A stretch of 64,000 nucleotides of DNA from Vibrio sp. 14G-20 (GCF_026241515.1 NZ_JAPHPW010000015.1:1-64000); one strand, 5' to 3'. Shown: positions 1-9,469, counted from the first letter of the stretch. Notes: generated from the letters alone by a model not told the origin. Numbers and translations: made by a program.

Positions 1-40
1 AGAGCCTACTCTAAGCTTAATGGCTTGAGAGTGAGGCGGA

Positions 41-71
41 CCATATAATTAAGCCTCCACAAGGGAGGCTT
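41..71 (-). terminator. Probable slyD terminator
   Basis: Arms AAGCCTCC (51-58) and GGAGGCTT (64-71) form an 8-bp stem with a 5-base loop just past the slyD stop. The following minus-strand bases are AT-rich but hold no long T run, so termination strength is uncertain. Confidence 0.5.
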
Positions 72-104
72 TCAAGATTCTTAATCTAAACCGCTAATTC
101 GGTA

Positions 105-695
105 TTAGTGGGAACCACAGCTACCGCCGCCGCAGCAGCCGTCTTTTTTCTCTTCACTGTGGTCGTGGCCTTCGCCACCACAGCAACCGCCTTCGTGGTC
201 ATGATCGTGACCGTGGCTGCCACAGCCGCCTTCTTGGTGAACGTGACCGTGTTGAACTTCTTCTTCAGTCGCTTCACGTACCGCTACAACTTCAACGTCA
301 AACGTTAGAGTTTGGCCGGCTAGCATGTGGTTACCGTCAACAACAACTTCGTCGCCGTCTACTTCAGTCACTTCAACTGGGATTGGACCTTGGTCAGTAT
401 CCGCTAGGAAACGCATGCCAACTTCGATTTGCTCAACACCTTGGAACACGTCAGCAGGAACACGTTGAACTAGGTCATCGTTGTGATCGCCGTACGCGTC
501 TTCTGGAGTAACAGTTGCTGAGAACTTATCGCCAGCTACTTTGCCTTCAAGCTCTTTTTCAAGACCTGTAATTAGGTTGTTGTGACCGTGAAGGTAATCT
601 AGTGGAGCTTCTGCAGTTGATTGGTCAACTACTACGCCATCTTCAAGTTTCACTTGATATGCAACACTAACTACTACGTTCTTTTCAATTTTCAT
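105..695 (-). CDS. slyD: FKBP-type peptidyl-prolyl isomerase SlyD
   Basis: Cytoplasmic prolyl isomerase, chaperone and nickel/metal-binding protein, 196 residues like other SlyD proteins. The N-terminal half carries the FKBP fold split by the insert-in-flap chaperone domain (about residues 1-145). The tail from about residue 148 is very rich in His, Cys and Gly (HGHDHDHEGG, GCCGG, GGGSCGSH), the metal-binding region that in E. coli hands nickel to hydrogenase maturation factors. An ATG start has GGAG at good spacing. Last gene of the minus-strand series kefG-kefB-yheV-slyD, the same order as in E. coli. Identification is firm; the metal it binds in this organism is inference. Confidence 0.97.
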   Translation of the reverse strand: MKIEKNVVVSVAYQVKLEDGVVVDQSTAEAPLDYLHGHNNLITGLEKELEGKVAGDKFSATVTPEDAYGDHNDDLVQRVPADVFQGVEQIEVGMRFLADTDQGPIPVEVTEVDGDEVVVDGNHMLAGQTLTFDVEVVAVREATEEEVQHGHVHQEGGCGSHGHDHDHEGGCCGGEGHDHSEEKKDGCCGGGSCGSH

Positions 696-717
696 GAGAG
701 CTCCAAGGAGGTTTGGA

Positions 718-741
718 CTAAGCTCGAACAGTTGAGCTTAG
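718..741 (-). other. Hairpin in slyD leader
   Basis: Perfect 8-bp arms CTAAGCTC and GAGCTTAG around an 8-base loop, just upstream of the slyD ribosome binding site. There is no T run after it on the minus strand, so it looks like a leader structure, not a terminator. Confidence 0.4.
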
Positions 742-789
742 GAAAAATTCTGTACCGGGATATTATGGGGATCAATTAACGAAACTCAA

Positions 790-996
790 TCATTCTGGCT
801 TAAAAATACCGATCATTTCTTGATTCGCGTGTTCAGATTTCTCTACAGTTTTTGGTTTACGCTGTTCTGAGAAGTCACAATCGACACATTCCACCAGCTC
901 GATATTGTTTTCAATCCACCAACGGAGTGTGTCTTGAGTGTTGCAACTTGGGCAGTTCGCCCCTGCGATAAAGCGTTTTTTCTGTTTCACGTTCAT
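790..996 (-). CDS. yheV: YheV family putative zinc ribbon protein
   Basis: Small cytoplasmic protein of 68 residues. It carries CPSC and CVDC pairs about 24 residues apart, a single zinc ribbon, and ends in IGIFKPE as E. coli YheV does (IGIFHPD). I chose the ATG at 996 because MNVKQKKRFIAGANC lines up with the start of E. coli YheV; an in-frame GTG at 1035 would add 13 residues with no family support. It sits between kefB and slyD as in enterobacteria. Function is unknown. Confidence 0.9.
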   Translation of the reverse strand: MNVKQKKRFIAGANCPSCNTQDTLRWWIENNIELVECVDCDFSEQRKPKTVEKSEHANQEMIGIFKPE

Positions 997-1145
997 ATCC
1001 TTTACTACTCTAGATTCGCGGTTCTTCCCACTCACTCTATTAGACGTTAAGCAGAGACCGCGTTTATTATTAGATTGGTTCTATGATCTATTACTTCTAT
1101 GCCCAAGCTCTATTCCTAAGCTCAAGCACTAGTTATCACTTTAAG

Positions 1146-2945
1146 CTACTGCCAATAGTTTCGAGATTGGTGATCGTTTTCCATCTCGTGTCCAAAGATC
1201 TCCTCAAGCTCTTTACGAGCCTCTTTCGCTCTTTGGGCTAACTCGGCATCTTCGTTATGCTGAGGCAACAACTCTTTCAGCATACCATTATCCAACTTTC
1301 TAAAGTGTGCTTCGGCTCGCTTCGCTTTATATGGATGCATGCCAAGTTCAGTCAATGTTTGACGCCCTAAATCCAATGCTCCAAGGAAGGTTTCACGAGA
1401 GTAGTTACTCACACCGTGGTTAAGTAATTGATACGCTTCAACACGGCTTCGTGCACGCGCTAAGATCTTTAAGCGCGGGAAGTGCTGCTTACATAAATCG
1501 ACGGTTTTCATGATTTCATCAGGGGAGTCAGTACACAACACAATCGCTTCTGCTTTATCAGCACCGGCTGCGCGTAATAGCTCTAGGTGAGTAGAGTCAC
1601 CATAAAATACCTTGTAGCCGAATTTTCTAAGGATATGTATTTGGCTGGCATCACTTTCAAGGACGGTGATACGAATCTTATTGGCGTACATCAAACGACC
1701 TATGATCTGACCGAAACGACCAAAGCCAGCAATGATCACTCGAGGGCTGCGATCGACCACATCCGAAGACATCGCACTTTCGCTGATTTGGTTAAGTTGA
1801 CGAGCAAAGAATCGGTCTTGCAGCTTAAGCATCAATGGCGTAGTCACCATAGATAAACTCACCACGACCAATAAGAACGACACTTGTTCGCCACTCAAGA
1901 TGCCCTGCGCACTTGCTGCGGTAAAAATAACGAAAGCAAACTCACCACCTTGGCTGAGAATCATCGCCATTCGGCTACGCGCTTTTGTCTGTGTACCAAA
2001 GATACGGGCAAGTGCATACAGTACCAAACCTTTCAACACGACCAACGCACAAACTGCAATCAGTATCGCGAATGGGCTTTCGGCTAGTAAACCTAAGTTC
2101 ACTGCCATACCCACAGAGATAAAGAACAGGCCAAGCAATAACCCTTTGAATGGGTCAATCGCAATTTCAAGCTCATGTCGGTATTCACTTTCAGCCAGAA
2201 GAACACCCGCTAAGAAAGTACCCAGCGCCATCGACAAACCAATCTGCTGCATGATGACGGCAATACCAATCACCAATAGCAGCGCTGCAACGGTAAACAA
2301 CTCACGCACACCGCTCATGACTACATAGCGGAATAGTGGTCTCAGTAAGAAATGACCACCAACAAGTAAGCCAATCACGCCGCCTAGCATCCACAACATG
2401 TCAGCCCAACTACCGCCCGTATTACCCGCAAGCAGAGGTAACACCGCTAACATAGGGATTACTGCAATATCTTGAAAAAGTAAAACTGCAAAACCTGACT
2501 GTCCCGCTTCTTTACCACCAAGCTCTCGCTCTTCAATAACGCGCAAGGCGATGGCTGTCGAAGATAGGGCTAACCCCATACCTATCACGAGGCTAGTTTG
2601 CCAAGTTAATCCGAACAGACAGGCAATGGCGGTAATAATCAGAGTGGTGATCAACACTTGCGCACCACCTAAGCCGAGAATAGGCGCCCGCATCTGCCAC
2701 AGTTTTTTGGGATTAAGCTCTAAACCAATAAGGAAGAGCAGCAGCACCACCCCGAACTCAGAGAAATGTAGAATCGCCTCTACGTCACTAATTAGGCCAA
2801 GCCCCCATGGACCAATAGCAACACCCGCTAATAAGTAACCTAATACTGAACCTAAGCCTGCTCGCTGCGCGATAGGAACCGCAACCACAGCCGCCGCTAA
2901 AAATATAACGCTACTTTGTAGAAAATCATTAGTCAGAGCCATCAT
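1146..2945 (-). CDS. kefB: Glutathione-regulated potassium-efflux protein KefB
   Basis: Inner-membrane K+/H+ antiporter of the CPA2 family, kept closed by glutathione and opened by glutathione adducts, giving protective cytoplasmic acidification during electrophile stress. At 599 residues it matches the E. coli length (601). Residues 1-380 are about a dozen membrane segments, with GLELNPKKLW and LLFQDIAVIP typical of the family. From about residue 400 a TrkA-N/RCK nucleotide-binding domain follows, with IIAGFGRFGQIIGRL as its glycine-rich loop. Two ATGs stand in tandem (2945 and 2942); AGGAG upstream fits the second slightly better. The start overlaps the end of kefG by 17 bases, implying coupled translation. 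Confidence 0.96.
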   Translation of the reverse strand: MMALTNDFLQSSVIFLAAAVVAVPIAQRAGLGSVLGYLLAGVAIGPWGLGLISDVEAILHFSEFGVVLLLFLIGLELNPKKLWQMRAPILGLGGAQVLITTLIITAIACLFGLTWQTSLVIGMGLALSSTAIALRVIEERELGGKEAGQSGFAVLLFQDIAVIPMLAVLPLLAGNTGGSWADMLWMLGGVIGLLVGGHFLLRPLFRYVVMSGVRELFTVAALLLVIGIAVIMQQIGLSMALGTFLAGVLLAESEYRHELEIAIDPFKGLLLGLFFISVGMAVNLGLLAESPFAILIAVCALVVLKGLVLYALARIFGTQTKARSRMAMILSQGGEFAFVIFTAASAQGILSGEQVSFLLVVVSLSMVTTPLMLKLQDRFFARQLNQISESAMSSDVVDRSPRVIIAGFGRFGQIIGRLMYANKIRITVLESDASQIHILRKFGYKVFYGDSTHLELLRAAGADKAEAIVLCTDSPDEIMKTVDLCKQHFPRLKILARARSRVEAYQLLNHGVSNYSRETFLGALDLGRQTLTELGMHPYKAKRAEAHFRKLDNGMLKELLPQHNEDAELAQRAKEARKELEEIFGHEMENDHQSRNYWQ

Positions 2946-3513
2946 CTGCTCCTATATCTTGTAGCGGGTCTCGCAACCAGTTTCGATACGCTTCGGCGTG
3001 TTGGTAACGCGTCATATCGGTGACATTTCGTGCCCAGTGTAAAACCAAAGGGGATATCCAATTCATTTGACACAAAGAAGCGGTGAGCTCGAATGGTTGC
3101 AAGATCTCTTGTAATGGATATTTATTATAGCCTGCAGCACCAAACGCCTCTTCTTTACCACCCGTGGTGATAACACTGCGCCAATGCTTACCCTTAAGTG
3201 CACTCTGCTCACCAAACGCAAAGCCCTTGCCTAATACTCGGTCAAACCATTCCTTCAATAACGAAGGGCATGAGTACATAAACAAAGGATGTTGGAACAC
3301 AATCACATCGTACTGCAGAAGCAGTTCATGCTCATAAGGCACATCAATAAAGAAGTCAGGATAGAGGGCATAAAGATCGTGAATTTTAACATTCCCAAGC
3401 GACTCTATCTTTTTAACCATAATCTGGTTAGCGATAGAGGTTTGCGGCTCTGGGTGTGCATAGATCACTAATACCTTTGGCACGGGTTTGTCTATCGAGG
3501 GAGTAATACTCAT
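2929..3513 (-). CDS. kefG: KefG ancillary quinone oxidoreductase of KefB
   Basis: Flavodoxin-fold NAD(P)H:quinone oxidoreductase-like subunit, needed for full KefB activity in E. coli. The 194 residues begin with a short extension and then VLVIYAHPEPQTS, the flavin-phosphate loop, followed by FQHPLFMYSCPSLLKEW and a RSVITTGG motif, all characteristic of KefF/KefG. Its final codons overlap kefB, so the pair forms one translational unit. Identified as KefG, not KefF, because of KefB adjacency and sequence. The Shine-Dalgarno is poor: AAAGGA directly abuts the ATG. Confidence 0.94.
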   Translation of the reverse strand: MSITPSIDKPVPKVLVIYAHPEPQTSIANQIMVKKIESLGNVKIHDLYALYPDFFIDVPYEHELLLQYDVIVFQHPLFMYSCPSLLKEWFDRVLGKGFAFGEQSALKGKHWRSVITTGGKEEAFGAAGYNKYPLQEILQPFELTASLCQMNWISPLVLHWARNVTDMTRYQHAEAYRNWLRDPLQDIGADDGSD

Positions 3514-3687
3514 TCCTTTGAAACATTCCTTTAAGGGCTAAACGGTGGCAAGGCCACTAGAATTTAAATAAAAGTTATTAATATGTTATTGGCATCATAA
3601 CGCAAATTGCATTGTGATCGACTTTTATCTGGTTTCAGCCTACTATGCAGGCGTCTGTTCACCTCTAATTTCTATGCTACTTCAATT

Positions 3688-5610
3688 ATGATTACTTTCT
3701 CTGATATTCAATTGCTACGCGGCGGTAAGCCACTCCTCGACCAAGCATCTGCGACTTTTCACCCTGGCGACAAGATCGGTTTGGTTGGTAAAAACGGCTG
3801 TGGTAAATCTACGCTATTCGCCTTAATTAAGGACGAACTGTCTATTGATGCAGGCTCATTCAGTAAACCTGCCCATTGGGAAATGGCTTGGGTTGCTCAA
3901 GAAACACCTGCATTAGAAAGAACAGCCATTGAATATGTGATTGATGGCGACCGAGAATACCGCGGCCTTGAAGATCAATTAGAGAAAGCGGAACAAGCCG
4001 ACAACGGCACATTGGTAGCAGAGATCCACGGCAAGATTGAAACCATTGGTGGTTACAGTATCAAGGCGCGCGCTGCCGAGTTACTGGACGGCCTAGGCTT
4101 TAGCCAAGAACAAATGACATGGAACCTGACTCAATTCTCAGGTGGTTGGCGTATGCGTTTGAACCTAGCGCAAGCCCTACTGTGTCGCAGTGACCTACTG
4201 CTACTCGATGAACCTACCAACCACTTGGATTTAGACGCAGTAATGTGGCTAGAGCGTTGGTTACAAAGCTACCCTGGCACGCTAGTGCTTATCTCGCACG
4301 ATAGAGACTTCTTAGACCCTATCGTCAACCGCATCGTGCATGTTGAAAATCAGCAGCTCAATGAGTACACGGGTAACTACTCATCGTTCGAAACCCAACG
4401 AGCGCAAAAACTGATTCTGCAACAAGCGATGTACCAAAAGCAGCAGAAACAGATGTCTCACATGCAAAGCTACATTGACCGTTTCCGTTACAAAGCTTCA
4501 AAGGCTCGCCAAGCACAAAGCCGCATTAAAGCGCTAGAGAAAATGGAACAAGTACTACCTGCTCAGTTTGATAACCCATTCAGCTTTGAGTTTAGAGAAC
4601 CAGACGCACTGCCAAACCCAATCATGATGATGGACGAGGTCTCTGCCGGTTATGATGACAATCTGATTCTAGAGAAGATTCGCCTGAACCTAGTACCGGG
4701 CAGTCGCATTGGTCTACTTGGCCGAAATGGTGCTGGTAAATCAACGTTGATTAAACTGCTTTCTGGCGAACTAAAACAACAAGGCGGTGAGCTGAGCTAT
4801 TCACAAGGCGTAAAAATTGGTTACTTTGCACAGCACCAATTAGAGACTCTGCACCCAGAAGAAACACCACTGCAACACATGATGCAGATTGCCCCTAAGC
4901 ACACAGAGCAACAACTGCGTGATTACCTAGGTAGCTTCGGTTTCCAAGGTGAAAAAGCGCTCGATAAAGTGGCCCCCTTCTCAGGTGGTGAAAAAGCGCG
5001 TTTAGTTCTGGCGCTTCTGGTATGGCAAAAACCGAACCTATTGCTACTCGATGAACCAACCAACCACTTGGATCTCGACATGCGTCAGGCTCTGACTTTT
5101 GCATTGCAGACATTTGAAGGTGCAATGGTTATCGTATCGCACGACCGTTACCTACTGCGTGCAACTACCGATGACTTGTATTTGGTACACGACCGTCAAG
5201 TAGCACCGTTTGATGGTGATCTAAGCGATTACTACAAATGGCTAACCGAACAACAGAAAGTTGAGCGCAAAGAAGCACAAGCATTGGCACCAGCAAAAGA
5301 CGGCGCCAACAGTGCAGCCGCGAAAAAAGAGCAGAAACGTAAAGAAGCCGAGTTCCGTAAACTGACGGCACCACTGCGTAAAAAGCTGACTCAATTTGAA
5401 AAGCAAATGGATAAGCTGACACTATCTCTCGAAAAAGCTGAACAAGAATTATCCGACACTTCACTGTATGAAGCTGAAAATAAGGCTAAACTGAATAAAG
5501 TACTCGCTCTACAAGCGAGCAGTAAGTCACAGCTAGAAGAAGTTGAAATGGATTGGATCTCCACTCAAGAAGAGCTTGAGCAGATGGAACTGGATATGGA
5601 TAGCTTATGA
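3688..5610 (+). CDS. yheS: ABC-F family ATPase YheS
   Basis: Soluble tandem ABC ATPase of the ABC-F type, a group that acts on ribosomes; no membrane segments. It has 640 residues against 637 in E. coli. The first Walker A is GKNGCGKS (34-41) and the second GRNGAGKS (345-352). Each half has a signature (FSGGWRMRL, FSGGEKARL) and LLLLDEPTNHLDLD, with the linker rich in Gln, Lys and Arg between them and a charged coiled coil at the C terminus. The ATG at 3688 matches the E. coli start; a TTG 27 codons upstream has no family support. The stop overlaps the next gene's start (ATGA). Confidence 0.96.
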   Translation: MITFSDIQLLRGGKPLLDQASATFHPGDKIGLVGKNGCGKSTLFALIKDELSIDAGSFSKPAHWEMAWVAQETPALERTAIEYVIDGDREYRGLEDQLEKAEQADNGTLVAEIHGKIETIGGYSIKARAAELLDGLGFSQEQMTWNLTQFSGGWRMRLNLAQALLCRSDLLLLDEPTNHLDLDAVMWLERWLQSYPGTLVLISHDRDFLDPIVNRIVHVENQQLNEYTGNYSSFETQRAQKLILQQAMYQKQQKQMSHMQSYIDRFRYKASKARQAQSRIKALEKMEQVLPAQFDNPFSFEFREPDALPNPIMMMDEVSAGYDDNLILEKIRLNLVPGSRIGLLGRNGAGKSTLIKLLSGELKQQGGELSYSQGVKIGYFAQHQLETLHPEETPLQHMMQIAPKHTEQQLRDYLGSFGFQGEKALDKVAPFSGGEKARLVLALLVWQKPNLLLLDEPTNHLDLDMRQALTFALQTFEGAMVIVSHDRYLLRATTDDLYLVHDRQVAPFDGDLSDYYKWLTEQQKVERKEAQALAPAKDGANSAAAKKEQKRKEAEFRKLTAPLRKKLTQFEKQMDKLTLSLEKAEQELSDTSLYEAENKAKLNKVLALQASSKSQLEEVEMDWISTQEELEQMELDMDSL

Positions 5611-6077
5611 GCCCAGAGCACGCCCCAATATCACTAACACTGGAACGACTATGGCAATTTAGCCTTCAGTATTACAGTGTGCGCGGTGTAAAGGATGCGT
5701 GCCTAGCTTTGCAAAACCAGTTCCACGGCAACGTCAATCTACTGCTGCTTCTCAAATGGCTTGATGAGCATCAATTGTCTTTTGCTGAAGAAGAGTGGCA
5801 CAAGGTGCAACAGTGCTTGAGCCGCTCTGAACCCCTGCTTCATAGTTATAGAGAGCTGCGTAAACACCTCAAAGCACACGTTCTTGACTCGCTATACCGT
5901 GAAGCCTTGCAGTTTGAGTTACAGCTTGAGAAGCAACAACAAGCCGATCTTGTCGACTGTATAAACTCCCTACAACTGTACGCTAACCAGCAATCACCGC
6001 TCACGTTTCAATACTGTCGTTTATTAGGGGCCGAGAACCTCTACAACGCTTTTTCTGAACCAGCACCTCAGCCCTAG
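5607..6077 (+). CDS. TIGR02444 family protein
   Basis: Protein of 156 residues without membrane segments or a signal peptide, mostly predicted helix. The opening (LWQFSLQYYSVRGVKDACLALQ, in part) and the conserved dense hydrophobic stretch NVNLLLLLKWL are those of the TIGR02444/DUF2390 family, which sits beside yheS in gammaproteobacteria. Its ATG overlaps the yheS stop by 4 bases, so the two are translationally coupled. No biochemical function is known to me. Confidence 0.85.
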   Translation: MSPEHAPISLTLERLWQFSLQYYSVRGVKDACLALQNQFHGNVNLLLLLKWLDEHQLSFAEEEWHKVQQCLSRSEPLLHSYRELRKHLKAHVLDSLYREALQFELQLEKQQQADLVDCINSLQLYANQQSPLTFQYCRLLGAENLYNAFSEPAPQP

Positions 6078-6349
6078 CTCGTTCTCTTTCCTTTTTATGC
6101 AATCAAGATCCAAGCTTAACGGTGTGCGTTCGCTCTTCATGTACATTTGCTAACTAATACGCACCATGAAGTATTTAACACTCCTAACCTTGATATTACT
6201 CAACCAGTTACCCTTAGCTTGTTTTGTATCTCGTTAAGTGAAAGCCTTGCGCTTATGCCGAGAATCAACCAAGCTCGAATAAAACGTGGGCGTTCCGTTA
6301 CAAGCTCAACACGTTATCAAAGCCCATAAAAGAAGCATGGATCGTTTTT

Positions 6350-7342
6350 ATGACAATATTTACCGCAGCCGCTGGTCTCTCTAACCCGCACTTACAAACC
6401 TTAGTGCCAAGGTTTATTAGAAAGCAGGCGCTGTTTAATCCTCACTGGCAAACCTTAGAAACACCCGATGGTGACTTTCTTGATCTTGCTTGGAGCGAAT
6501 CACCAGACGGTGACATCCCAGATAACGATGACCGAAGCAACAAACCTATATTCGTTCTATTCCATGGTTTAGAAGGTAGCTTTGAGAGCCCATACGCTAA
6601 TGGACTGATGAACGCGTTTGCTAAGGATGGTTGGTTGTCCGTGATGATGCACTTCAGAGGTTGCAGCGGAAAACCGAATCGCTTGGCTCGCGCTTACCAT
6701 TCAGGTGAAGTCGAAGATGCACGCTTTTTCTTAAGACACCTGCACGCCCAGTTTCCGAATAACCCTAAGGTTGCGGTTGGTATATCCTTAGGGGGAAACA
6801 TGCTAGCAAACTATTTGGCTGAGTACGCAGACGACCCCCTACTGTCAGCGGCGACAATCGTATCTGCTCCTTTTGACTTAGCGTGTTGCTCTAGTCGCAT
6901 TGAGCGCGGTTTCTCCAAGCTCTATAAGAAGTACTTGCTCAACTCTCTAAAGTCGAATGCGCTAAAAAAAGTTAACCTACTACAGGAAAAACTTGGCATC
7001 ACCGCTGAAGACATCAAGAACATCACCAAACTGTATGAGTTTGATGAACGAATCACTGCGCCTCTGCATGGATTCAAAAATGCACAAGATTATTATGCGC
7101 AATGTTCTGCGTTGCCTAAGCTCAATAAGATCAAACTGCCAACTCAGATCATTCATGCCAAAGACGACCCTTTCATGACCGATGATGTGATTCCAAAATT
7201 CGTTCTACCCGACAACATCGATTATCGACTGTTTCAAAAAGGTGGGCATGTTGGGTTTATTACTGGCAGCACACTCAAGCCAAGGTTTTGGCTAGAAGAA
7301 GCCTTGCCTGCCTACTATGAAAGTATCCAAGGTTCGGCATAA
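6350..7342 (+). CDS. yheT: YheT family alpha/beta hydrolase
   Basis: Alpha/beta-hydrolase of 330 residues, cytoplasmic. It carries the oxyanion segment VLFHGLEGS, the HFRGCSG motif of the YheT/ABHD1-3 group, the nucleophile elbow GISLGGN with Ser146, a candidate Asp in HAKDDPFM and a catalytic His in GGHVGFI. Substrate is unknown, though esters or lipids are likely for the family. It follows TIGR02444 after a 270-base gap; no strong Shine-Dalgarno precedes the ATG, and the chosen start gives the family's usual N terminus (GLSNPHLQT). Confidence 0.93.
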   Translation: MTIFTAAAGLSNPHLQTLVPRFIRKQALFNPHWQTLETPDGDFLDLAWSESPDGDIPDNDDRSNKPIFVLFHGLEGSFESPYANGLMNAFAKDGWLSVMMHFRGCSGKPNRLARAYHSGEVEDARFFLRHLHAQFPNNPKVAVGISLGGNMLANYLAEYADDPLLSAATIVSAPFDLACCSSRIERGFSKLYKKYLLNSLKSNALKKVNLLQEKLGITAEDIKNITKLYEFDERITAPLHGFKNAQDYYAQCSALPKLNKIKLPTQIIHAKDDPFMTDDVIPKFVLPDNIDYRLFQKGGHVGFITGSTLKPRFWLEEALPAYYESIQGSA

Positions 7343-7437
7343 TGACCGAGCGTTAGTAAATAGAAGCAAAACATTACTAAGCACACGCATTTCTACATCA
7401 ATAAACATATCTATGAACATAAAAGAGAGAAGTATTT

Positions 7438-7650
7438 ATGATCATCCCATGGCAAGACATTGCGCCAGAGACACTGGAAAACCTCATCAAAGAGTTCGTG
7501 CTGCGTGAAGGCACAGACTACGGCGACGTAGAAGTTTCACTGCAAAACAAGATTGACCAAGTGAAACATCAATTAGCTTCAGGAGAAGTCAGCATCGTGT
7601 TTTCTGAGCTCCATGAAACCGTTGATATTCAAGTCACAAAACGCTTCTAA
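7438..7650 (+). CDS. yheU: YheU family protein
   Basis: A 70-residue cytoplasmic protein nearly collinear with E. coli YheU (72 residues), sharing MIIPWQDIAPETLENLI and FVLREGTDYG. A good AGAGAAG ribosome site precedes the ATG. It lies between yheT and prkB as in E. coli. Function is unknown. Confidence 0.93.
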   Translation: MIIPWQDIAPETLENLIKEFVLREGTDYGDVEVSLQNKIDQVKHQLASGEVSIVFSELHETVDIQVTKRF

Positions 7651-7727
7651 GCTGCGCTCATAAAGGAGCCGTGTTATAGTGGTAAACGATTGCTAACAAG
7701 TAAGTTACTCAAAAGACAAGGGTTGTC

Positions 7728-8597
7728 ATGTCCGCTAAACATCCAATTATTGCGGTGACGGGTTCATCTGGAGCCGGCACCACCACCACCTCAGAAGCCT
7801 TCCGTAAAATGTTCAATATGATGGACGTGAAGGCAGCTTGGGTTGAAGGGGATAGTTTCCATCGCTTCACTCGCCCAGAGATGGATGTCGAGATCCGTAA
7901 AGCGCGCGAGCAAGGTAAGCACATCAGCTACTTTGGTCCACAAGCCAACGACTTTGGTGCGCTAGAAGAATTCTTCCGTAAATACGGTAACGAAGGTACA
8001 GGTAAAGTAAGAAGCTACCTGCACACCTTCGATGAAGCCGTGCCTTACAATCAAATGCCCGGCACCTTCACGCCATGGCAAGAAATCCCTGAAAATTCCG
8101 ATGTGATGTTTTACGAAGGCCTACACGGCGGTGTGGTTGACGGCGACATTAACGTTTCTCAACACGTCGACTTGCTGATCGGCATGGTACCTATCGTCAA
8201 CTTGGAATGGATCCAGAAATTCGTTCGCGACACCCGCGATCGTGGTCATTCTCGTGAAGCAGTAATGGACTCTATTGTTCGCTCGATGGATGATTACCTT
8301 AACTATATTACCCCGCAATTTTCGCGTACTCACATCAACTTTCAGCGTGTTCCAACCGTAGATACATCGAATCCACTTAATGCGAAAGGGATTCCAAGTT
8401 TAGACGAAAGCTTCGTAGTTATACGTTTGCGTGGCATCAAAAACGTCGATTTCCCCTACCTTCTGGCTATGATCGATGGATCATTTATGTCTCGTCATAA
8501 CACGCTCGTGGTGCCAGGCGGCAAAATGAGTTTTGCTATGGAGCTCATTGTGAGGCCGATCCTGCAACAACTCATCGAAACCGGAAAAATAGGTTAA
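7728..8597 (+). CDS. prkB: Phosphoribulokinase-like protein PrkB
   Basis: P-loop kinase of 289 residues resembling phosphoribulokinase/uridine kinase. The Walker A is unusual but typical of the family (GSSGAGTTT, residues 11-19), with VEGDSFHRFTRPEMD and EGLHGGVV downstream. E. coli PrkB is similar throughout its length. No RuBisCO is present nearby and none is expected, so the substrate is probably not ribulose 5-phosphate in a Calvin cycle; the true role is unknown. It directly precedes crp, conserved in gammaproteobacteria. Confidence 0.92.
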   Translation: MSAKHPIIAVTGSSGAGTTTTSEAFRKMFNMMDVKAAWVEGDSFHRFTRPEMDVEIRKAREQGKHISYFGPQANDFGALEEFFRKYGNEGTGKVRSYLHTFDEAVPYNQMPGTFTPWQEIPENSDVMFYEGLHGGVVDGDINVSQHVDLLIGMVPIVNLEWIQKFVRDTRDRGHSREAVMDSIVRSMDDYLNYITPQFSRTHINFQRVPTVDTSNPLNAKGIPSLDESFVVIRLRGIKNVDFPYLLAMIDGSFMSRHNTLVVPGGKMSFAMELIVRPILQQLIETGKIG

Positions 8598-8630
8598 CAA
8601 AACGACATTCTGGTTGATTACTTTTCATAC

Positions 8631-8646
8631 CGTGATCATGTGCACA
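8631..8646. promoter_or_regulatory. Candidate CRP site upstream of crp
   Basis: CGTGA-N6-GCACA, one mismatch in each half from the TGTGA-N6-TCACA consensus with exact 6-base spacing, about 190 bases before the crp start. E. coli crp is autoregulated by CRP, which makes this plausible; binding is not shown. Confidence 0.5.
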
Positions 8647-8690
8647 ATTTTGCGTAAAAAATCGTAGCTTGGTCACGATTAAAATCAAGA

Positions 8691-8716
8691 AATAGTACCT
8701 GAAAAAGGATACTATT
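8691..8716 (+). other. Hairpin in crp leader
   Basis: AATAGTACCT pairs with AGGATACTATT (single bulged A) around a GAAAA loop, 120 bases ahead of the crp ATG. No T run follows, so this looks like a leader structure or an operator, not a terminator. Confidence 0.45.
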
Positions 8717-8836
8717 CTTAAACGAAACACAAGATAGCTTGCAGCACTCAACGAGTGCTCTTATCCTACAAGTCAATCCAGGCTTAGCTAAAACACGGAA
8801 AGCGGCAAGCATACCCTGCAGAGGAAGTGAGATATT

Positions 8837-9469
8837 ATGGTTCTAGGTAAACCTCAAACCGATCCAACATTAGAGTGGTTCCTTTCACACTGTCATATTC
8901 ATAAGTACCCTTCAAAAAGTACTTTGATTCATGCTGGTGAAAAGGCAGAAACCTTGTACTACATCGTTAAAGGTTCTGTGGCAGTTCTTATCAAAGACGA
9001 AGAAGGTAAGGAAATGATTCTTTCTTACCTAAACCAAGGCGACTTCATCGGTGAGCTTGGCTTATTCGAAGAAGACCAAGAGCGTACTGCTTGGGTTCGT
9101 GCTAAATCTCCTTGTGAAGTAGCTGAGATTTCTTTCAAGAAATTCCGTCAACTTATCCAAGTGAACCCGGATATCCTAATGCGCCTTTCAGCGCAAATGG
9201 CAAACCGTCTACAAGTAACTAGCCAAAAGGTTGGTGACTTAGCATTCCTTGACGTAACAGGTCGTATCGCTCAAACGCTACTAAACCTAGCGAAACAGCC
9301 AGATGCAATGACTCACCCTGACGGCATGCAAATCAAGATCACTCGTCAAGAGATTGGCCAGATCGTTGGTTGTTCTCGTGAGACAGTAGGTCGTATCTTG
9401 AAGATGCTAGAAGAGCAGAACCTAATTTCTGCACACGGTAAAACTATCGTGGTATACGGCACTCGTTAA
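8837..9469 (+). CDS. crp: cAMP receptor protein CRP
   Basis: Global transcription regulator of 210 residues, the normal length. Residues 10-135 form the cyclic nucleotide-binding domain with GDFIGELGLFEEDQERTAWVRA, containing the cAMP-contacting Arg and Thr. The C-terminal winged helix has the recognition segment ITRQEIGQIVGCSRETVGRIL. GAGGAAG lies at good spacing before the ATG. It follows prkB and ends in a strong terminator. Identity is certain. Confidence 0.99.
   Translation: MVLGKPQTDPTLEWFLSHCHIHKYPSKSTLIHAGEKAETLYYIVKGSVAVLIKDEEGKEMILSYLNQGDFIGELGLFEEDQERTAWVRAKSPCEVAEISFKKFRQLIQVNPDILMRLSAQMANRLQVTSQKVGDLAFLDVTGRIAQTLLNLAKQPDAMTHPDGMQIKITRQEIGQIVGCSRETVGRILKMLEEQNLISAHGKTIVVYGTR

Noticed and set aside
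86..308. Ala/Val/Thr-rich frames on both strands over the slyD tail
   Set aside because: They are read from the biased His/Cys/Gly codons of SlyD in other frames and have no ribosome site or family match.
1900..2328. 142-codon plus-strand frame inside kefB
   Set aside because: Antisense shadow of a certain gene; composition unlike a real protein and no ribosome site.
6147..6329. 60-codon frame between TIGR02444 and yheT
   Set aside because: Begins with a non-ATG codon, no Shine-Dalgarno, no recognisable sequence; treated as part of a 270-base spacer.
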